64,000 nucleotides of DNA from Eutreptiella sp. 'Long Island Sound 2002' (lineage: Eukaryota; Euglenozoa; Euglenophyceae; Eutreptiales; Eutreptiaceae), in assembly GCA_964036045.1 (NCBI GenBank), contig OZ038388.1, positions 8,251,223 through 8,315,222 on the forward strand, written 5' to 3'. How positions within the stretch are numbered: the stretch's first letter is position 1; each line of letters opens with the position of its first letter. A program made the translations under genes and the position numbers. The notes beneath the pieces were generated by a model, which saw only the letters and a list, made by a program, of their open reading frames with translations, was not told the origin of the DNA and made no database searches. Positions 1 to 12,282 of the stretch are shown here, piece after piece.

Positions 1-1445
1 GCGGTTACCCCCTTGGCATCGCAGCGTCTGCTGGCAACCTGACAGCTGTGCACAACCATCTCGCCTTCACCATCAAGATTCATAAGCCAGAGGGGCTTCC
101 AGGCTGGAGAATTGTGGGGTTTGAGGTCGTTCCCTTCTCCATTGACTCGGATTATCTTGATGAGCACTGCAGCCCAGACAAGGAATTTGACACTGATGGC
201 CATCCGCCCCAAACTGTGGTTCCCAGCCCTAAGAAACTGGCCACACCTAAGATTACATGGACCTACAGTGTGCACTTTGCGGAGGACAAGAATGTGGCAT
301 GGATCACACGTTGGGACCACTACCTCAAGACAAAGTCAAACACGTCCCACATCCACTGGTTTGGCATCATTACATCTCTTTGGATCGTCTTGTGCCTGAG
401 CTGCTTCGTCGCCGTCATTCTGATGCGGGCCCTGCACCGTGATTTCAACCGCTACAACAATCCGGACAATGACAATGAGGCGCAGCAGGAAGTGGGCTGG
501 AAGGTGGTGCATGGTGACGTGTTCCGTGACCCGAAGTATCCGTCCCTCCTGGCATGCTACGCTGGAACTGGCTCCCAGCTCCTGGGCATGTCTGCCATCA
601 CCATCTTTTTTGCCTGTTTCGGCTTCTTGTCCCCAGCTCGACGTGGCGCATTGATGACCACCATGCTGGTGCTGTATGCTGTCATGGGGTTCCTGGGGGG
701 CTATGTTACCGCCGTCCTGGCCAAGATGTTCCACGAGCAGTCATGGGGCGTGGTGTTCATGACCGGCACATTCTTCACCGGAAAAGTGTTTGGGGTCTTC
801 TTCGTCCTGAATCTGATGCTGTGGGCCAAGGAGGCGTCCAACGCAGTGCCCTTCATCATCCTCATTGGCCTCATTGCCCTTTGGTTCTTCGTCTCACTCC
901 CGCTCATTGTGCTTGGGGCGAAGGTGGGCTACAGCGCCGACGCGCTTACGCACCCGAAGGATGTCAATGCTGTCCCTCGCCTCATCCCCGAGCAGGAGTT
1001 TCACCATCAGCCAGCAGTGCTGGTGCTATGTGCAGGCGTTGTGCCGTTTGGGGCAGCATTCTTTGAGCTGTACTTTTTGCTTTCTTCACTGTGGCTCGAT
1101 AAGATATACTACGTCTTTGGTTTTTTTGCCCTTGTTTTCATTCTTCTCGTAATTACGTCTGCTGAAATTGCGATTGTTTTGGTCTACACTCAACTCTGCC
1201 ATGAAGACTACCGCTGGTGGTGGAGGTCGTTCCTGTACCCTGGCAGTGCTGGGCTTTATCTCTTCATTTACAGCATTCACTACCTCACCACCACTTTGAA
1301 CATGACTAATTTTGTGTCACTGGCAATGTATTTTGGTTACATGGCGGTGATCTCGTATACACTGTCAGTAATGTGTGGCACTGTGGGTTTCCTATCCACG
1401 TTGGCTTTTGTCCGATATATCTATGCTGGGCTCCGAGTGGACTAG
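1..1445 (+). CDS. TM9SF: TM9 superfamily (nonaspanin/EMP70) protein, 3' part
   Basis: The frame is open from base 3 at the left edge to a TAG at 1443-1445 (480 codons), so the 5' end lies outside the window; the GTG at 48 is not a start. The text holds the usual TM9 junction: the end of the lumenal domain (NHLAFTIKIH, then RIVGFEVVP) followed by about nine hydrophobic helices starting near base 350. The C-terminus FVRYIYAGLRVD closely matches the family ending, where a short acidic-tipped tail binds COPI for Golgi/endosome retention. TM9 proteins work in Golgi and endosomal membrane sorting of transmembrane cargo and in adhesion. No intron interrupts these 1.4 kb. The canonical ending at TAG shows that TAG is a working stop codon in this genome. 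Family assignment is secure; which paralogue is unknown. Confidence 0.93.
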   Translation, partial: GYPLGIAASAGNLTAVHNHLAFTIKIHKPEGLPGWRIVGFEVVPFSIDSDYLDEHCSPDKEFDTDGHPPQTVVPSPKKLATPKITWTYSVHFAEDKNVAWITRWDHYLKTKSNTSHIHWFGIITSLWIVLCLSCFVAVILMRALHRDFNRYNNPDNDNEAQQEVGWKVVHGDVFRDPKYPSLLACYAGTGSQLLGMSAITIFFACFGFLSPARRGALMTTMLVLYAVMGFLGGYVTAVLAKMFHEQSWGVVFMTGTFFTGKVFGVFFVLNLMLWAKEASNAVPFIILIGLIALWFFVSLPLIVLGAKVGYSADALTHPKDVNAVPRLIPEQEFHHQPAVLVLCAGVVPFGAAFFELYFLLSSLWLDKIYYVFGFFALVFILLVITSAEIAIVLVYTQLCHEDYRWWWRSFLYPGSAGLYLFIYSIHYLTTTLNMTNFVSLAMYFGYMAVISYTLSVMCGTVGFLSTLAFVRYIYAGLRVD

Positions 1446-2320
1446 ATCGGACAAGGCCAAAGATTCTGGGAAGGGGGGTCGAGAACACCACACCAGCACA
1501 TCAAGCAGCAACAGATTTTATGGGGTGGATTGCATCCGCTTGCGTTTTCATTGATATGACAGCCAAAACCAGGGTTGGTTTTGCTGCAACAGTTGCTGCA
1601 GGAGTTGCTGTTAATGAATCTGGCCCTCTTATGTGCACATTCGCTTGCGAAGTATGAAATCCGCTTCTGCTTTTGTATATGGTTGAGTGTTCAAGTCACT
1701 TGTGTATTTGAGTACTGCGAATTGGATTTGGGGTTGTAATTGGGTTGGTATTCTCTGTCCACCATCATGAATCCAAGGATTCGTCGCTTGATCGCCGTAC
1801 ATTTGATGGACTGATAAGAGGGAATTGGACATCATGGGAAATGCTGGCTGTGTTTGCATGCAAGTGGGCCAGTGTGGTTGCAGTGAGGCCAACGGATGTT
1901 TGTTGCTGCTTCGTGCTTTATTTCGAAACCGATGCCCCCCTTTCCCCTGCAATACCCCTCTATGCCTTTCATTGCACGAAACTATGGCACATGTTCCCGC
2001 CCCTATCCCTCTGGTCCCCCATTGCCCACTCCTGTGTCCCTCTCCGTCTCATCCCCCCTCAAGAATCTTACAGGGTTCTTTCTTTTTCTCTTCTCTGTGC
2101 CTCTTGATGAGCAGTACGAGCCTGCCACGTGCTGGATTTTTACAGGACAACCGGGCCACTTCTTCAGTGCTTATATCGCTCACCTATGAAATGGCCGCAT
2201 TGTAGCATTGTCCTGCACTCAAGAAATGAACGCCTGATGGCCACACATTTGAGGGGCTCTGTCTTTACACACTGACAGCATTTGACTCCCCTCCAAATAA
2301 CGGGGTCAATTAGGCAGTGC
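1446..2320. other. 3' flank of the TM9 gene, no confirmed gene
   Basis: No convincing gene. The first few hundred bases are probably the TM9 3' untranslated region. A short + frame at 1825-1878 reads CVCMQVGQCG, reminiscent of the tubulin N-terminal motif, but no continuation was found. A C/T-rich stretch follows at 1930-2100. Confidence 0.5.
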
Positions 2321-3654
2321 ACATTTGAACCCCCTACAAATAAGGGGGCTCAATTATCCCTCTATCTATCAAGACTCACGACTAGGACCGAGGTGGGTCC
2401 TAGTCTTGTGTAACGCATTGGAAATCACCGTGGAGGAAACACTGCCTGCTTTGGTGATGTGCCACCACGGTAAGGACGATCGTCCTGAAAAACGGCTCAA
2501 AAACGGCTCATTTTCACCTCAAAATGGACCACCGCGTGGCACCACGGCATGGTACATGCCTTACTGAACACCCATTTACCATCCTTTGATAGCCCAATCG
2601 CTATGAAAGAACAACGGCCCTCATAGGAAACACCTGCTTGGCGCAGCGGCGATCGTCGTGAGTTTTCAGGACGATCGTCCTGAAAACAGCCCGAAAACGG
2701 CCATTTTTGGACACTAAATCGGCCGTAGAATGCGCTAGACAGCTTGAAACGGCACAAAACTTGTTTGTGGTGGTGCGCGTTTGCTCCCCGGTCGTTTTGA
2801 GCTACTTGCATGCCGGGTTTGACTCACGGTGCCATTGTAAGGACTTTTGGATTGCTTGTGGCTGCTTGCTGTTTGCCCTTCAACGCTAACTCAGATCGCC
2901 CATTTTTCAACCCAAATGGACCACGTGAAGACACTACGGTGTGTAAAATGCCGTCTTCATCACCCTTTTGCCCTCATTTGATAGTCTAACCGCCGTGGAA
3001 GAACAACAACATTGCTTGGAATTGCCTAATGAACAAACCACCGATCGTCCTGAGTTTTCGGGACGATCGTCCTAAAAACCGCTCAAAAACGGCCCTTTTT
3101 GGACACTAAATGGGCCATAGAAGGCGCTAGACGGCTCGAAATGCAACGAAACCTGTTTGCGTTGATGCGCCTTTGCTCCCCGGTCGCTTTGAGCTACTTG
3201 TATGCCGGTTTTGAGCCACGGTGCCCCTGCAAGGACTTTTTAATCGCCTGCTTGCTGCTGCTGCTTGCTTGCTTGCTGCTTGCTAAAATGTGTAGCTCAT
3301 CCTTGGACCCAAAAAGGTGGTGTAAAACCTCGACAGGGTAAACCCAGCTCGGTAATCCCTCTACAACATAGGGCCGTGAGGTCAAGTACATCAAAGTCAG
3401 AATGAGACATCATCACATCAAGACTCGAACTAGGACCGAGCTGGGTCCTAGTCTTGCACGACGCATACTAAGCGCTTGTACGCTATGGTCCGTGGGAGTG
3501 GTTGTGAGTCCGTAGTCGAAAATGATTAAAAAAGATTGGTAATCAAATTAGTAACATGGTAAGGCATCTAAAAAGACATTCATATACATTGAGTGCCCAA
3601 TGACATGGCAAGAGAAAGCCTACTTGCCACGCTTTGTGGCAACTTTGTCCTTGT

Positions 3655-3940
3655 GGACCAAACGTACATAACAGCCGCTTGGATGCCATGAGAAAGCCTA
3701 CATGGCAACAAAGGCACATATGGATCGCCAAGTGTTGCGAGCTGCAACCAAAGTACGTACATAACAGCCACTTGGATGCCATGAGAAAGCCTACATGGCA
3801 ACAAAGGCACATATGGATCGCCAGGTGTTGCGAGCTGCGACCAAAGTACGTACATAACAGCCACTTGGATGCCATGAGAAAGCCTACATGGCAACAAAGG
3901 CACATATGGATCACCGGGTGTTGCGAGCTGCTTGCCCCTA
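3655..3940 (+). repeat. 93-bp tandem repeat inside the satellite field
   Basis: Three successive ~93-bp units begin at the phrase ACGTACATAACAGCC. Each contains TGCCATG-AGAAAGCCTA-CATGGCA, a 7-bp stem with a 10-base loop (stems at 3684-3690/3701-3707, 3778-3784/3795-3801 and about 3870/3887). Single related units recur at 5218, 5327, 5462, 5594 and 5649. Unit length is a multiple of three, so an open frame runs through, but there is no other sign of coding. Confidence 0.85.
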
Positions 3941-5214
3941 CCATGTGCGCTCTTGAACACTAACTCAAAAACGCCCATTGTTCACCCCAAATGGACTACA
4001 GGAAGACACCGCGGTCTTGCGTAACGCATTGGTAATCACCGTTGAAGAAAGACCGCTTGCTTTAGAGATGTGCCTCCACAGTCATGACGATGGTCCTAAA
4101 ATGTGCTCAAAACGCGCTCAAAAACGGCTCGTTTTCACCTCGAAATGGACCACCGTGTGGCACCACGGCATGGTACACGCCTTATTGAACACCCATTTGC
4201 CATCATTTGATAGCCCAATCGCCATGGAAGAACAACGGCCCTCATTGCAAACACCCACTTGACACACTGGTGATCGTCCTGAGTTTTGAGGACGATCGTC
4301 CTGAAAACAGCCCAAAAATGGCCATTTTTGGACACTAAATCGGCCGTAGAACAGGCTAGACGGCTCAAAACGCAACGAAACTTGTTTGTGGTGATGCACA
4401 TTCGCTCCTCGATCGTTTTGAGCTACTTGGATGCCGATTTTGAGCCACGGTGTGGTCGCAAGGACTTTTGGACCTTCTGCTTGCTGCTGCTGCTGCTTGC
4501 TGTTGCTGCTGCTGCTTGCTAAAACGTGTGGCTCACCCTTGGCCCCTAAAAGGTGGTGTAAAACCTCGACAGGGTAAACCCAGCTCGGTAATCAAGACTC
4601 GAACTAGGACCGAGCTAGGTCCTAGTCTTGCGTAACGCATTGGAGATCACTGCGGATGAAAGACCGCTTGCTGTGCAGATTTGCCTCCACAGTCAGGATG
4701 ATCGTCCTGAAGTAAGGCTCAAAAACGGCTCCTTTTCACCTCAAAATGGACCACCGTGTGGCACCACGGCATGGTACACGCCTTATTGAACACCCATTTG
4801 CCATCATTTGATAGCCCAATCGCCATGGAAGAACAACGGCCCTCATTGCAAACACCCACTTGACACACTGGCGATCGTCCTGAGTTTTGAGGACGATCGT
4901 CCTGAAAACAGCCCAAAAACGGCCATTTTTGGACACTAAATTAGCCGTAGAACGGGCTAGACGGCTCAAAACGCAACGAAACTTGTTTGTGGTTATGCGC
5001 CTTTGATCTCCAGTCGTTTTGAGCTACTTAGATGCCGATTTTGAGCCACGGTGTGGTCGCAAGGACTTTTGGACCTTCTGCGTGCTGCTGCGGCTGCTTG
5101 CTGCTTCTGCTTGCTACTATTGCTGCCAAAACGTGTTGCTCAGCCTTGGACCCTAAAAGGTGGTGTAAAACCTCGACAGGGTAAACCCAGCTCGGTAAGC
5201 ACGTTAACTTAATT

Positions 5215-5750
5215 TTGATGCCATGAGAAAGCCTACATGGCAACAAAGGCACACATGAGCAAGTGAACTCAACGAATGAACAATTGTGCCGAGCAAATTT
5301 CGTCAAACAAAGTCAATTAGTCTGATTGCCGTGAGAAAGCCTACACGGCGACGAAGGTACGTACATAACAAACCGGTTGGATGCCATGTTATGCTCCTAA
5401 CGTTTGCGCCCTTGAACACTAACTGACATACCCACATACCCACATAACAAGCACGTTTTGATGCCATGAGAAAGCCTACATGGCAACAAAGGCACACATG
5501 AGCAAGTGAACTCATCGAATGAACAATTATGGCGAGCGAGCATGGTCAAAGAAACACTAGTCATCATCATCAGACAACGTCAATTAGTTTGATTGCCGTG
5601 AGAAAGCCTACACGGCCACCAAGGTACGTACATAACAAACCGCTTAGATGCCATGCGAAAGCCTACATGGCAACAAAGGTACATATGGATCGCCAGATGT
5701 TGCGAGCTGCTTGCTCCTACCGCGTGCGCTCTTGACCACTACCTCAAAAA
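5215..5750 (+). repeat. Second block of hairpin-bearing units
   Basis: Five more copies of the hairpin with loop AGAAAGCCTA. Three have the stem TGCCATG/CATGGCA (5462, 5218, and 5649 with loop base A changed to C). Two (5327, 5594) have TGCCGTG/CACGGC, changing both sides of one base pair. The flanks of the two GC-type copies (CAATTAGT...GATTGCC) are alike, so they share one origin. Confidence 0.8.
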
Positions 5751-8700
5751 CGCCCATTATTCACCCCAAATGGACCACGGGAAGACACGGCGTTGCGGAA
5801 GATGTCTTCTTTGTCACCCATTTGCATTCCTTTGATTGTCTAATCGTTGTGCAAGAACAACAGCGTTGACTGGAATCGCCTACCGGACAAACCAACGATC
5901 GTCCCGAGTTTTTAGGACAATTGTCCTGAAAACAGCCCACAAACGGCCATTTTTGGACACGAAATCGGCCGTAGAACGGGCTAGACGGCTCGAAATGCAA
6001 CGAAACTTGGTTGTGGTGATGCGCCTTTGCTCCCCGGTCGTTTTGAGCGACTTGGATGCCGGTTTTGAGCCCTTGTGTGGTCGCAAGGACTTTTGGACCG
6101 CCTACCGCTGAGCTGCTTGCTCCTACCGTGTGCGCTTTTGAACACTAACTCAAAAACGCCCATTATTTACCCCAAATGGACCACGGGAAGACACGGCGGT
6201 GCAGAAGATGCCTTCTTCATCACCCATTTGCATTCCTTTGATTGTCTAATCGTTGTGCAAGAACAACAGTGTTGATTGGAATCGCCTACTAGACAAACCA
6301 ACGATCGTCCTGAAAACAGCCCAAAAACGGCCATTTTTGGACACGAAATCGGCCGTAGAACAGGCTGAACGGCTCGAAATGCAACGAAACTTGGTTGTAG
6401 TGATGCGCCTTTGCTCCCCGGTCGTTTTGAGCTACTTGGATGCCGGTTTTGAGCCCTTGTGTGGTCACAAGGACTTTTGGACCGCGTGCTGCTTGCTGCT
6501 GCTTGCTGCTGCTGCTGCTTGCTGCTGCTGCTGCTGCTGCTGCTAAAATGTGTAGCTCAGCCTTGGACCCTAAAAGGTGGTGTAAAACCTCGACAGGGTA
6601 AACCCAGCTCGGTAATCAAGACTCGAACTAGGACCGAACTGGGTCCTAGTCTTGCGTAACGCATGGGAAATCACCGTTGAAGAAAGACCGCTTGCTTTAG
6701 AGATGTGCCTTCATGGTTACGACGATTGTCCTGAAACACGGCTCAAAAACGGCTCATTTTCACCTCAAAATGGACCACCGTGTGGCACCACGGCGTGTTA
6801 CACGCCTTATAGAACACCCATTTGCCATCATTTGATAGCCCAATCGCCATAAAAGAACAGCGGCCCTCATCGGAAACACATGCTTGGCGTAGCGGCGATC
6901 GTCCTGAGTTTTGAGGACGATCGTCCTGAAAACAGCCAAAAACAGCCCGAAAATGGCCATTTTTGGACACTAAATCGGCCGTAGAACGGGCTAGACGGTT
7001 CGAAATGCAACGAAACTTGTTTGTGGTGATGCGCCTTGGCTCCACGGTCGTTTTGAGCTACTTGGATGCCGGTTTTGAGCCACGGTGTGGTCGCAAGGAC
7101 TTTTGGACCTTCTGCGTGTTGCTGCTGCTTGCTGTAGCTTGCTAAAACGTGTAGCTCAGCCTTGGACCCTAAAAGGTGGTGTAAAACCTCGACAGGGTAA
7201 ACCCAGCTCGGTAATAAAGACTCGAACTAGGACCGAGCTGGGTCCTAGTCTTGTGTAACGCATTGGAGATCACCGTTGAACAAAGACTGCTTGCTTTAGA
7301 GATGTGCCTCCATGCTTACGGCGATTGTCCTGAAACACGGCTAGAAAACGGCTCATTTTCACCTCAAAATGGACCACCGCGTGGCACCACGGCGTGGTAC
7401 ACGCCTTATTGAACACCCATTTACCATCCTTTGATAGCCCAATCGCCATGAAAGAACAACGGCCCTCATAGGAAACACCTGCTTGGTGTAGCGGCGATCG
7501 TCCTGAACTTTCAGGACGATCGTCCTGAAAACAGCCGAAAGCAGCCTAAAAACGGCCATGTTTGGACACTAAATCGGCCGTAGAATGGGCTAGACGGCTC
7601 GAAACGTCACGACACTGGTTTGTGGTGATGCGCCTTTGCTCCCCGGTCGTTTTGAGCTACTTGGATGCCGGTTTTAAGCCACGGTGTGGTCGCAAGGACT
7701 TTTGGACCGCCTGCTGCTTGCTGCTGCTGCTTGCTGTAGCTTGCTAAAACGTGTTGCTCAGCCTTGGACCCTAAAAGGTGGTGTAAAACCTTGACAGGGT
7801 AAACCCAGCTCGGTAATCAAGGCTCGAACTAGGACCGAGCTGGGTCCCAGTCTTGCGTAACGCATTGGAAATCAAGACTCGAACTAGGACCGAGCTGGGT
7901 CCTAGTTGTGCCTAACACATGGGAAATCACCGTTGAAGAAAGACCGCTTGCTTTAGAGATGTGCCTCCATGGTTGCGACGATTGTCCTGAAACACGGCTC
8001 AAAAACGGCTCATTTTCACCTCAAAATGGACCACCGTGTGGCACCACGGCGTGGTACACGCCTTATTGAACACCCATTTGCCATCATTTGATATCCCAAT
8101 CACCATCGAAGAACAGCGGCCCTCATCGGAAACACATGCTTGGCGTAGCGGCGATCGTCCTGAGTTTTGAGGACGATCGTCCTGAAAACAGCCAAAAACA
8201 GCCCAAAAACGGCCATTTTTTGACACTAAATCGGCCGTAGAACGGGCTAGACGGTTCGAAATGCAACGAAACTTGTTTGTGGTGATGCGCCTTGGCTCCA
8301 CGGTCGTTTTGAGCTACTTGGATGCCGGTTTTGAGCCACGGTGTGGTCGCAAGGACTTTTGGACCTTCTGCGTGTTGCTGCTGCTTGCTGTAGCTTGCTA
8401 AAACGTGTAGCTCAGCCTTGGACCCTAAAAGGTGGTGTAAAACCTCGACAGGGTAAACCCAGCTCGGTAATCAAGACTCGGACTAGGACGGAGCTGGGTC
8501 CTAGTCTTGTGTAACGCATTGGAGATCACCGTTGAACAAAGACTGCTTGCTTTAGAGATGTGCCTCCATGCTTACGGCGATTGTCCTGAAACACGGCTAG
8601 AAAACGGCTCATTTTCACCTCAAAATGGACCACCGCGTGGCACCACGGCGTGGTACACGCCTTATTGAACACCCATTTACCATCCTTTGATAGCCCAATC

Positions 8701-10370
8701 GCCATGAAAGAACAACGGCCCTCATAGGAAACACCTGCTGGGTGTAGCGGCGATCGTCCTGAACTTTCAGGACGATCGTCCTGAAAACAGCCGAAAGCAG
8801 CCTAAAAACGGCCATGTTTGGACACTAAATCGGCTGTAGAATGGGCTAGACGCCTCGAAACGTCACGACACTTGTTTGTGGTGATGCGCCTTTGCTCCCC
8901 GGTCGTTTTGAGCTACTTGGATGCCGGTTTTAAGCCACGGTGTGGTCGCAAGGACTTTTGGACCGCCTGCTGCTTGCTGCTGCTGCTTGCTGTAGCTTGC
9001 TAAAACGTGTTGCTCAGCCTTGGACCCTAAAAGGTGGTGTAAAACCTTGACAGGGTAAACCCAGCTCGGTAATCAAGGCTCGAACTAGGACCGAGCTGGG
9101 TCCCAGTCTTGCGTAACGCATTGGAAATCAAGACTCGAACTAGGACCGAGCTGGGTCCTAGTTGTGCCTAACACATGGGAAATCACCGTTGAAGAAAGAC
9201 CGCTTGCTTTAGAGATGTGCCTCCATGGTTGCGACGATTGTCCTGAAACACGGCTCAAAAACGGCTCATTTTCACCTCAAAATGGACCACCGTGTGGCAC
9301 CACGGCGTGGTACACGCCTTATTGAACACCCATTTGCCATCATTTGATATCCCAATCACCATCGAAGAACAGCGGCCCTCATCGGAAACACATGCTTGGC
9401 GTAGCGGCGATCGTCCTGAGTTTTGAGGACGATCGTCCTGAAAACAGCCCAAAAACGGCCATTTTTTGACACTAAATGGGCCGTAGAATGGGCTAGACGG
9501 CTCGAAACGTCACGACACTTGTTTGTGGTGATGCGCCTTTGCTCCACAGTCGTTTTGAGCTACTTGGATGCCGGTTTTGAGCCACGGTGTGGTCACAAGG
9601 ACTTTTGGACCGCCTGCTGCTTGCTTCCTGCTGCTTGCTTGCTGCTGCTGCTGCTGCTTGCTAAAACGTGTTGCTCAGCCTTGGACCCTAAAAGGTGGTG
9701 TAAAACCTCGACAGGGTAAGCCCAGCTCGGAAACAAGACTCGAACTAGGACGGAGCTAGGTGCTAGTCTGGCGTAATGCATTGGAGATCACCGTTGAGGA
9801 AAGACTGCTTGCTTTAGAGATGTGCCTCCATGGTTACGACGATTGTCCTGAAACACGGCTCAAAAACGGCTCCTTTTTACCTCAAAATGGACCACCGCGT
9901 GGCACCACGGCGTGGTACACCCCTTATTGAACACCCATTTACCATCCTTTGATAGCCCAATCGCCATGAAAGAGCATCGGCCCTCATCGGAAACACCTGC
10001 TTGGCGCAGCGGCGATCGTCCTGAACTTTCAGGACGATCGTCCTGAAAACAGCCAAAACCAGCCCGAAAACGGCCATTTTTGGACACTAAATCGGCCGTA
10101 GGACGGGCTAGACGGCTCGAAACGCAACGAAACTTGTTTGTGGTGATGCGCCTTGGCTCCCCGGTCGTTTTGAGCTACTTGGATGCCGGTTTTGAGCCGC
10201 GGTGTGGTCGCAAGGACTTTTTATGCGCCTGCTGCTTGCTGCTGCTGCGTGCTGCTGCTTGCTGCTGCTTGCTGCTGCTGCTTGCTAAAACGTGTAGCTC
10301 AGCCTTGGCCCCTAAAAGGTGGTGTAAAACCTCGACAGGGTAAACCCAGCTCGGTAATAAAGGGTCTTAC

Positions 10371-10850
10371 TGAAGCAAGGGCGACAAACACAAAGACCGT
10401 TGGCACCTAGTTGCTATAGCGCATTGATACGGCACCAACCAAGAGAAGAGAAGAAACACGCTAAGCGGAATGTTGCGAAAAGCCAATGCAAGAAACTCCC
10501 ATTGTGCTCAATCTGCCGGCGATGGGCAATTGCTACCCGTAGCCTCCGAATTTGAAGATGGTCACACTTCCAAATCTTCACCTTGCGCTGTGCGTGTGCG
10601 CATGTGTGTGGCTGCTCCGGTATCGGCGCGGGCGGATGGACACAGAGGGTGGCGGTGGGTGCCGGCAGCAATGTTGGGGAGGTCCCATGGTACCAAGCGC
10701 TGACGGGTACCGTGGGGCTAATCTCCAGTGGCCCTGGCACTGAGCACCCCCCGGACCCAATGAGGGCTGGTGAGTGAGCATTGCTGCTACTGCTAGGGCC
10801 TGCAGAGGGTTGTCACGGGTGGCGCACCTCAATGGAAGACCCCCCTCCCA
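10371..10850. other. No gene seen between satellite field and retroelement
   Basis: Unique-looking sequence with short unsupported frames on both strands. I see no domain, RNA gene or repeat here. Confidence 0.5.
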
Positions 10851-11011
10851 TGTATAAGCTGATGGCCAAGGCCAAAGCACAATCAGCAGCCACCTGGAGT
10901 GGTACAGAACTGGTGTGCGCTGCAGTGCAGCAAGGCAAAACACTGAACTGTGTGGTGATGACCATGCGCTTGTGACACAGGGGCGTATGCGAGCCCAGTA
11001 TCCGTTGCCTC

Positions 11012-11974
11012 ATGGCCTGTATAAGCTACGCCCTTGTCCAAGCTACAACGGGCTACAACTACGTTGGTTTGTTGATGTCAGTGTCGGCGGGGCCCGTTTT
11101 ATTTTGCGTGGGGAGGGGCTTTGTGGCCGATGTGGAGCTGAGCCCACGTTCAGGCATCCGACAGGGGGACCCACTGTCCCCCTTGCTTTTTGACCTGATA
11201 ACGGTCCTACTAATTTTTGATTTTAAACGGTTGCACGTTAATGTGGTGGTGCTGCTATACGCAGATGATATTTTGTTGGCGCTGCCGCGGCGGGGGCCGC
11301 AACAGGTGGCCGACCTGAGGGCGGTTTTGTATGTCCTGCAGGTGTTTGGGTATTTCTCTGGCCTGAGGGTCAATTTTTCGAAAACGTATGCGGTAGTCAA
11401 GTGTTCGGACCCAGATGCCCCACGGCCGGCCACGTTGGCAGGGCTGACGGTGAAGGAACAACTCAAGTACCTGGGCATCCAGTTGGGTAATGTGACAACG
11501 GCTGGCGCATACGCACCCGTGGTCGCGAAAATGCTGGCGCGGGCGCGCACCTTGGCCACGCTGCCACTGGGAATGGAGGAGCGGGCGTATTTGTTCGCTA
11601 CGTGGGTAGCCCCAGTGGTCTACTTGACTGCACGGGCATATGCTCCGACGGAGCACGTGGTGGCGCAACTAAACATGGTCCACAGGGCGGCACTAGACAT
11701 CAATAACTGGCATCTCACGATGCCGATCTTGGCTCTGCCCCCGGCGGAGGGGGGTCTGGGGCAGGTAGGATTGGGTGTGTACGCGACCTGGGTACACAGC
11801 CAAACGTTTGTTCAGGCAGTGGTACGGCCGGCATCGTTGGCAGAACAACATGCGCGGCCGTTCCGGGGGTGGGCCGACCGCGTGGGGTTGGTGCTGGAGC
11901 CGGCGTTTCTTCCCTATCTGCAGCTAGCCAGCCAAGCCTATCTGCCCAAGCCTACTTTTTTGCAGGTACAGTGA
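11012..11974 (+). pseudogene. Reverse transcriptase part of the 10.9-14.3 kb element
   Basis: This frame holds RT blocks 4-7: SGIRQGDPLSPLLF (the residues before the active site), LLYADDILLALP with the catalytic YADD, GLRVNFSKT, and LKYLGIQLG. Blocks 1-3 are missing, and an in-frame TGA at 10973 precedes the region, so the start codon is nominal. At the 3' end the frame runs out at a TGA in 11972-11974, just after a run of six T (about 11955). The reading continues in the next frame, so a one-base slip there is likely, either a mutation or a homopolymer sequencing error. It would copy the element's RNA at the genomic target site. Confidence 0.88.
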
Positions 11975-12282
11975 ATGCGTACTCGGTGGTTCGGCGGGGG
12001 GGGGGGGGGGCACCGGCTCCCCCCCCCCTGCATGAATTGTGGTCCTTGGGCGTTTGGCACTGCGTGTTTTTTCGTAATAAGGTTTGGTTGACCTACTACT
12101 GCCCGGCACTGCACCGGAGGGGGGTACTGCGCTGGTCTGACCTCATCTCGGGGTCCAAGATACCACCCCAGCTGTTAGGCACAGTGGCCCCCACATGGCG
12201 TGCCATCTATGAGGAGTCGGCTTTGAGGGTTGGGGATGTACGAACCCAATTTTGCGGTCCCGGCGACCCCCCCGGTGGATAA
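11869..12282 (+). pseudogene. RT-RNase H connecting region, shifted frame
   Basis: Continues the pol reading after the slip near 11955 and crosses a long G run at about 11997-12010. It ends at a TAA at 12280-12282, near a C run (about 12265), after which the reading resumes in the frame of 12230-13720. Motifs such as LHELWSLGVWHCVF fit the thumb/connection region of LINE pol proteins but no catalytic residues lie here. Both frame changes sit on homopolymers. Confidence 0.7.

Larger units (their letters stand above)
2325..10370. repeat. Satellite field, ~0.6 kb unit with higher-order structure
   Basis: A ~600-630 bp unit recurs from about 2380 to 10370. Landmarks in order are: an ACTAGGACC / GGTCCTAGT inverted repeat (e.g. 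4594, 6627, 7226, 7887, 8482, 9142); a block ending in CTCAAAAACGGCTC; an interrupted palindrome of GATCGTCCTG and CAGGACGATC; a block starting GGACACTAAATCGGCCG; a variable CTG/CTTG tract; and a closing block CCTCGACAGGGTAAACCCAG. Between about 7225 and 9480 two adjacent units are duplicated as a ~1256-bp dimer: frames at 7359, 7562 and 7999 recur at 8615, 8818 and 9255. Short frames on both strands are by-products; 1256 is not a multiple of three and no frame is kept from unit to unit. Confidence 0.92.

Noticed and set aside
2325-10370. Many 60-130 codon frames in the satellite field as genes
   Set aside because: They occur on both strands, do not keep frame between units (1256-bp period is not divisible by three) and have no domain.
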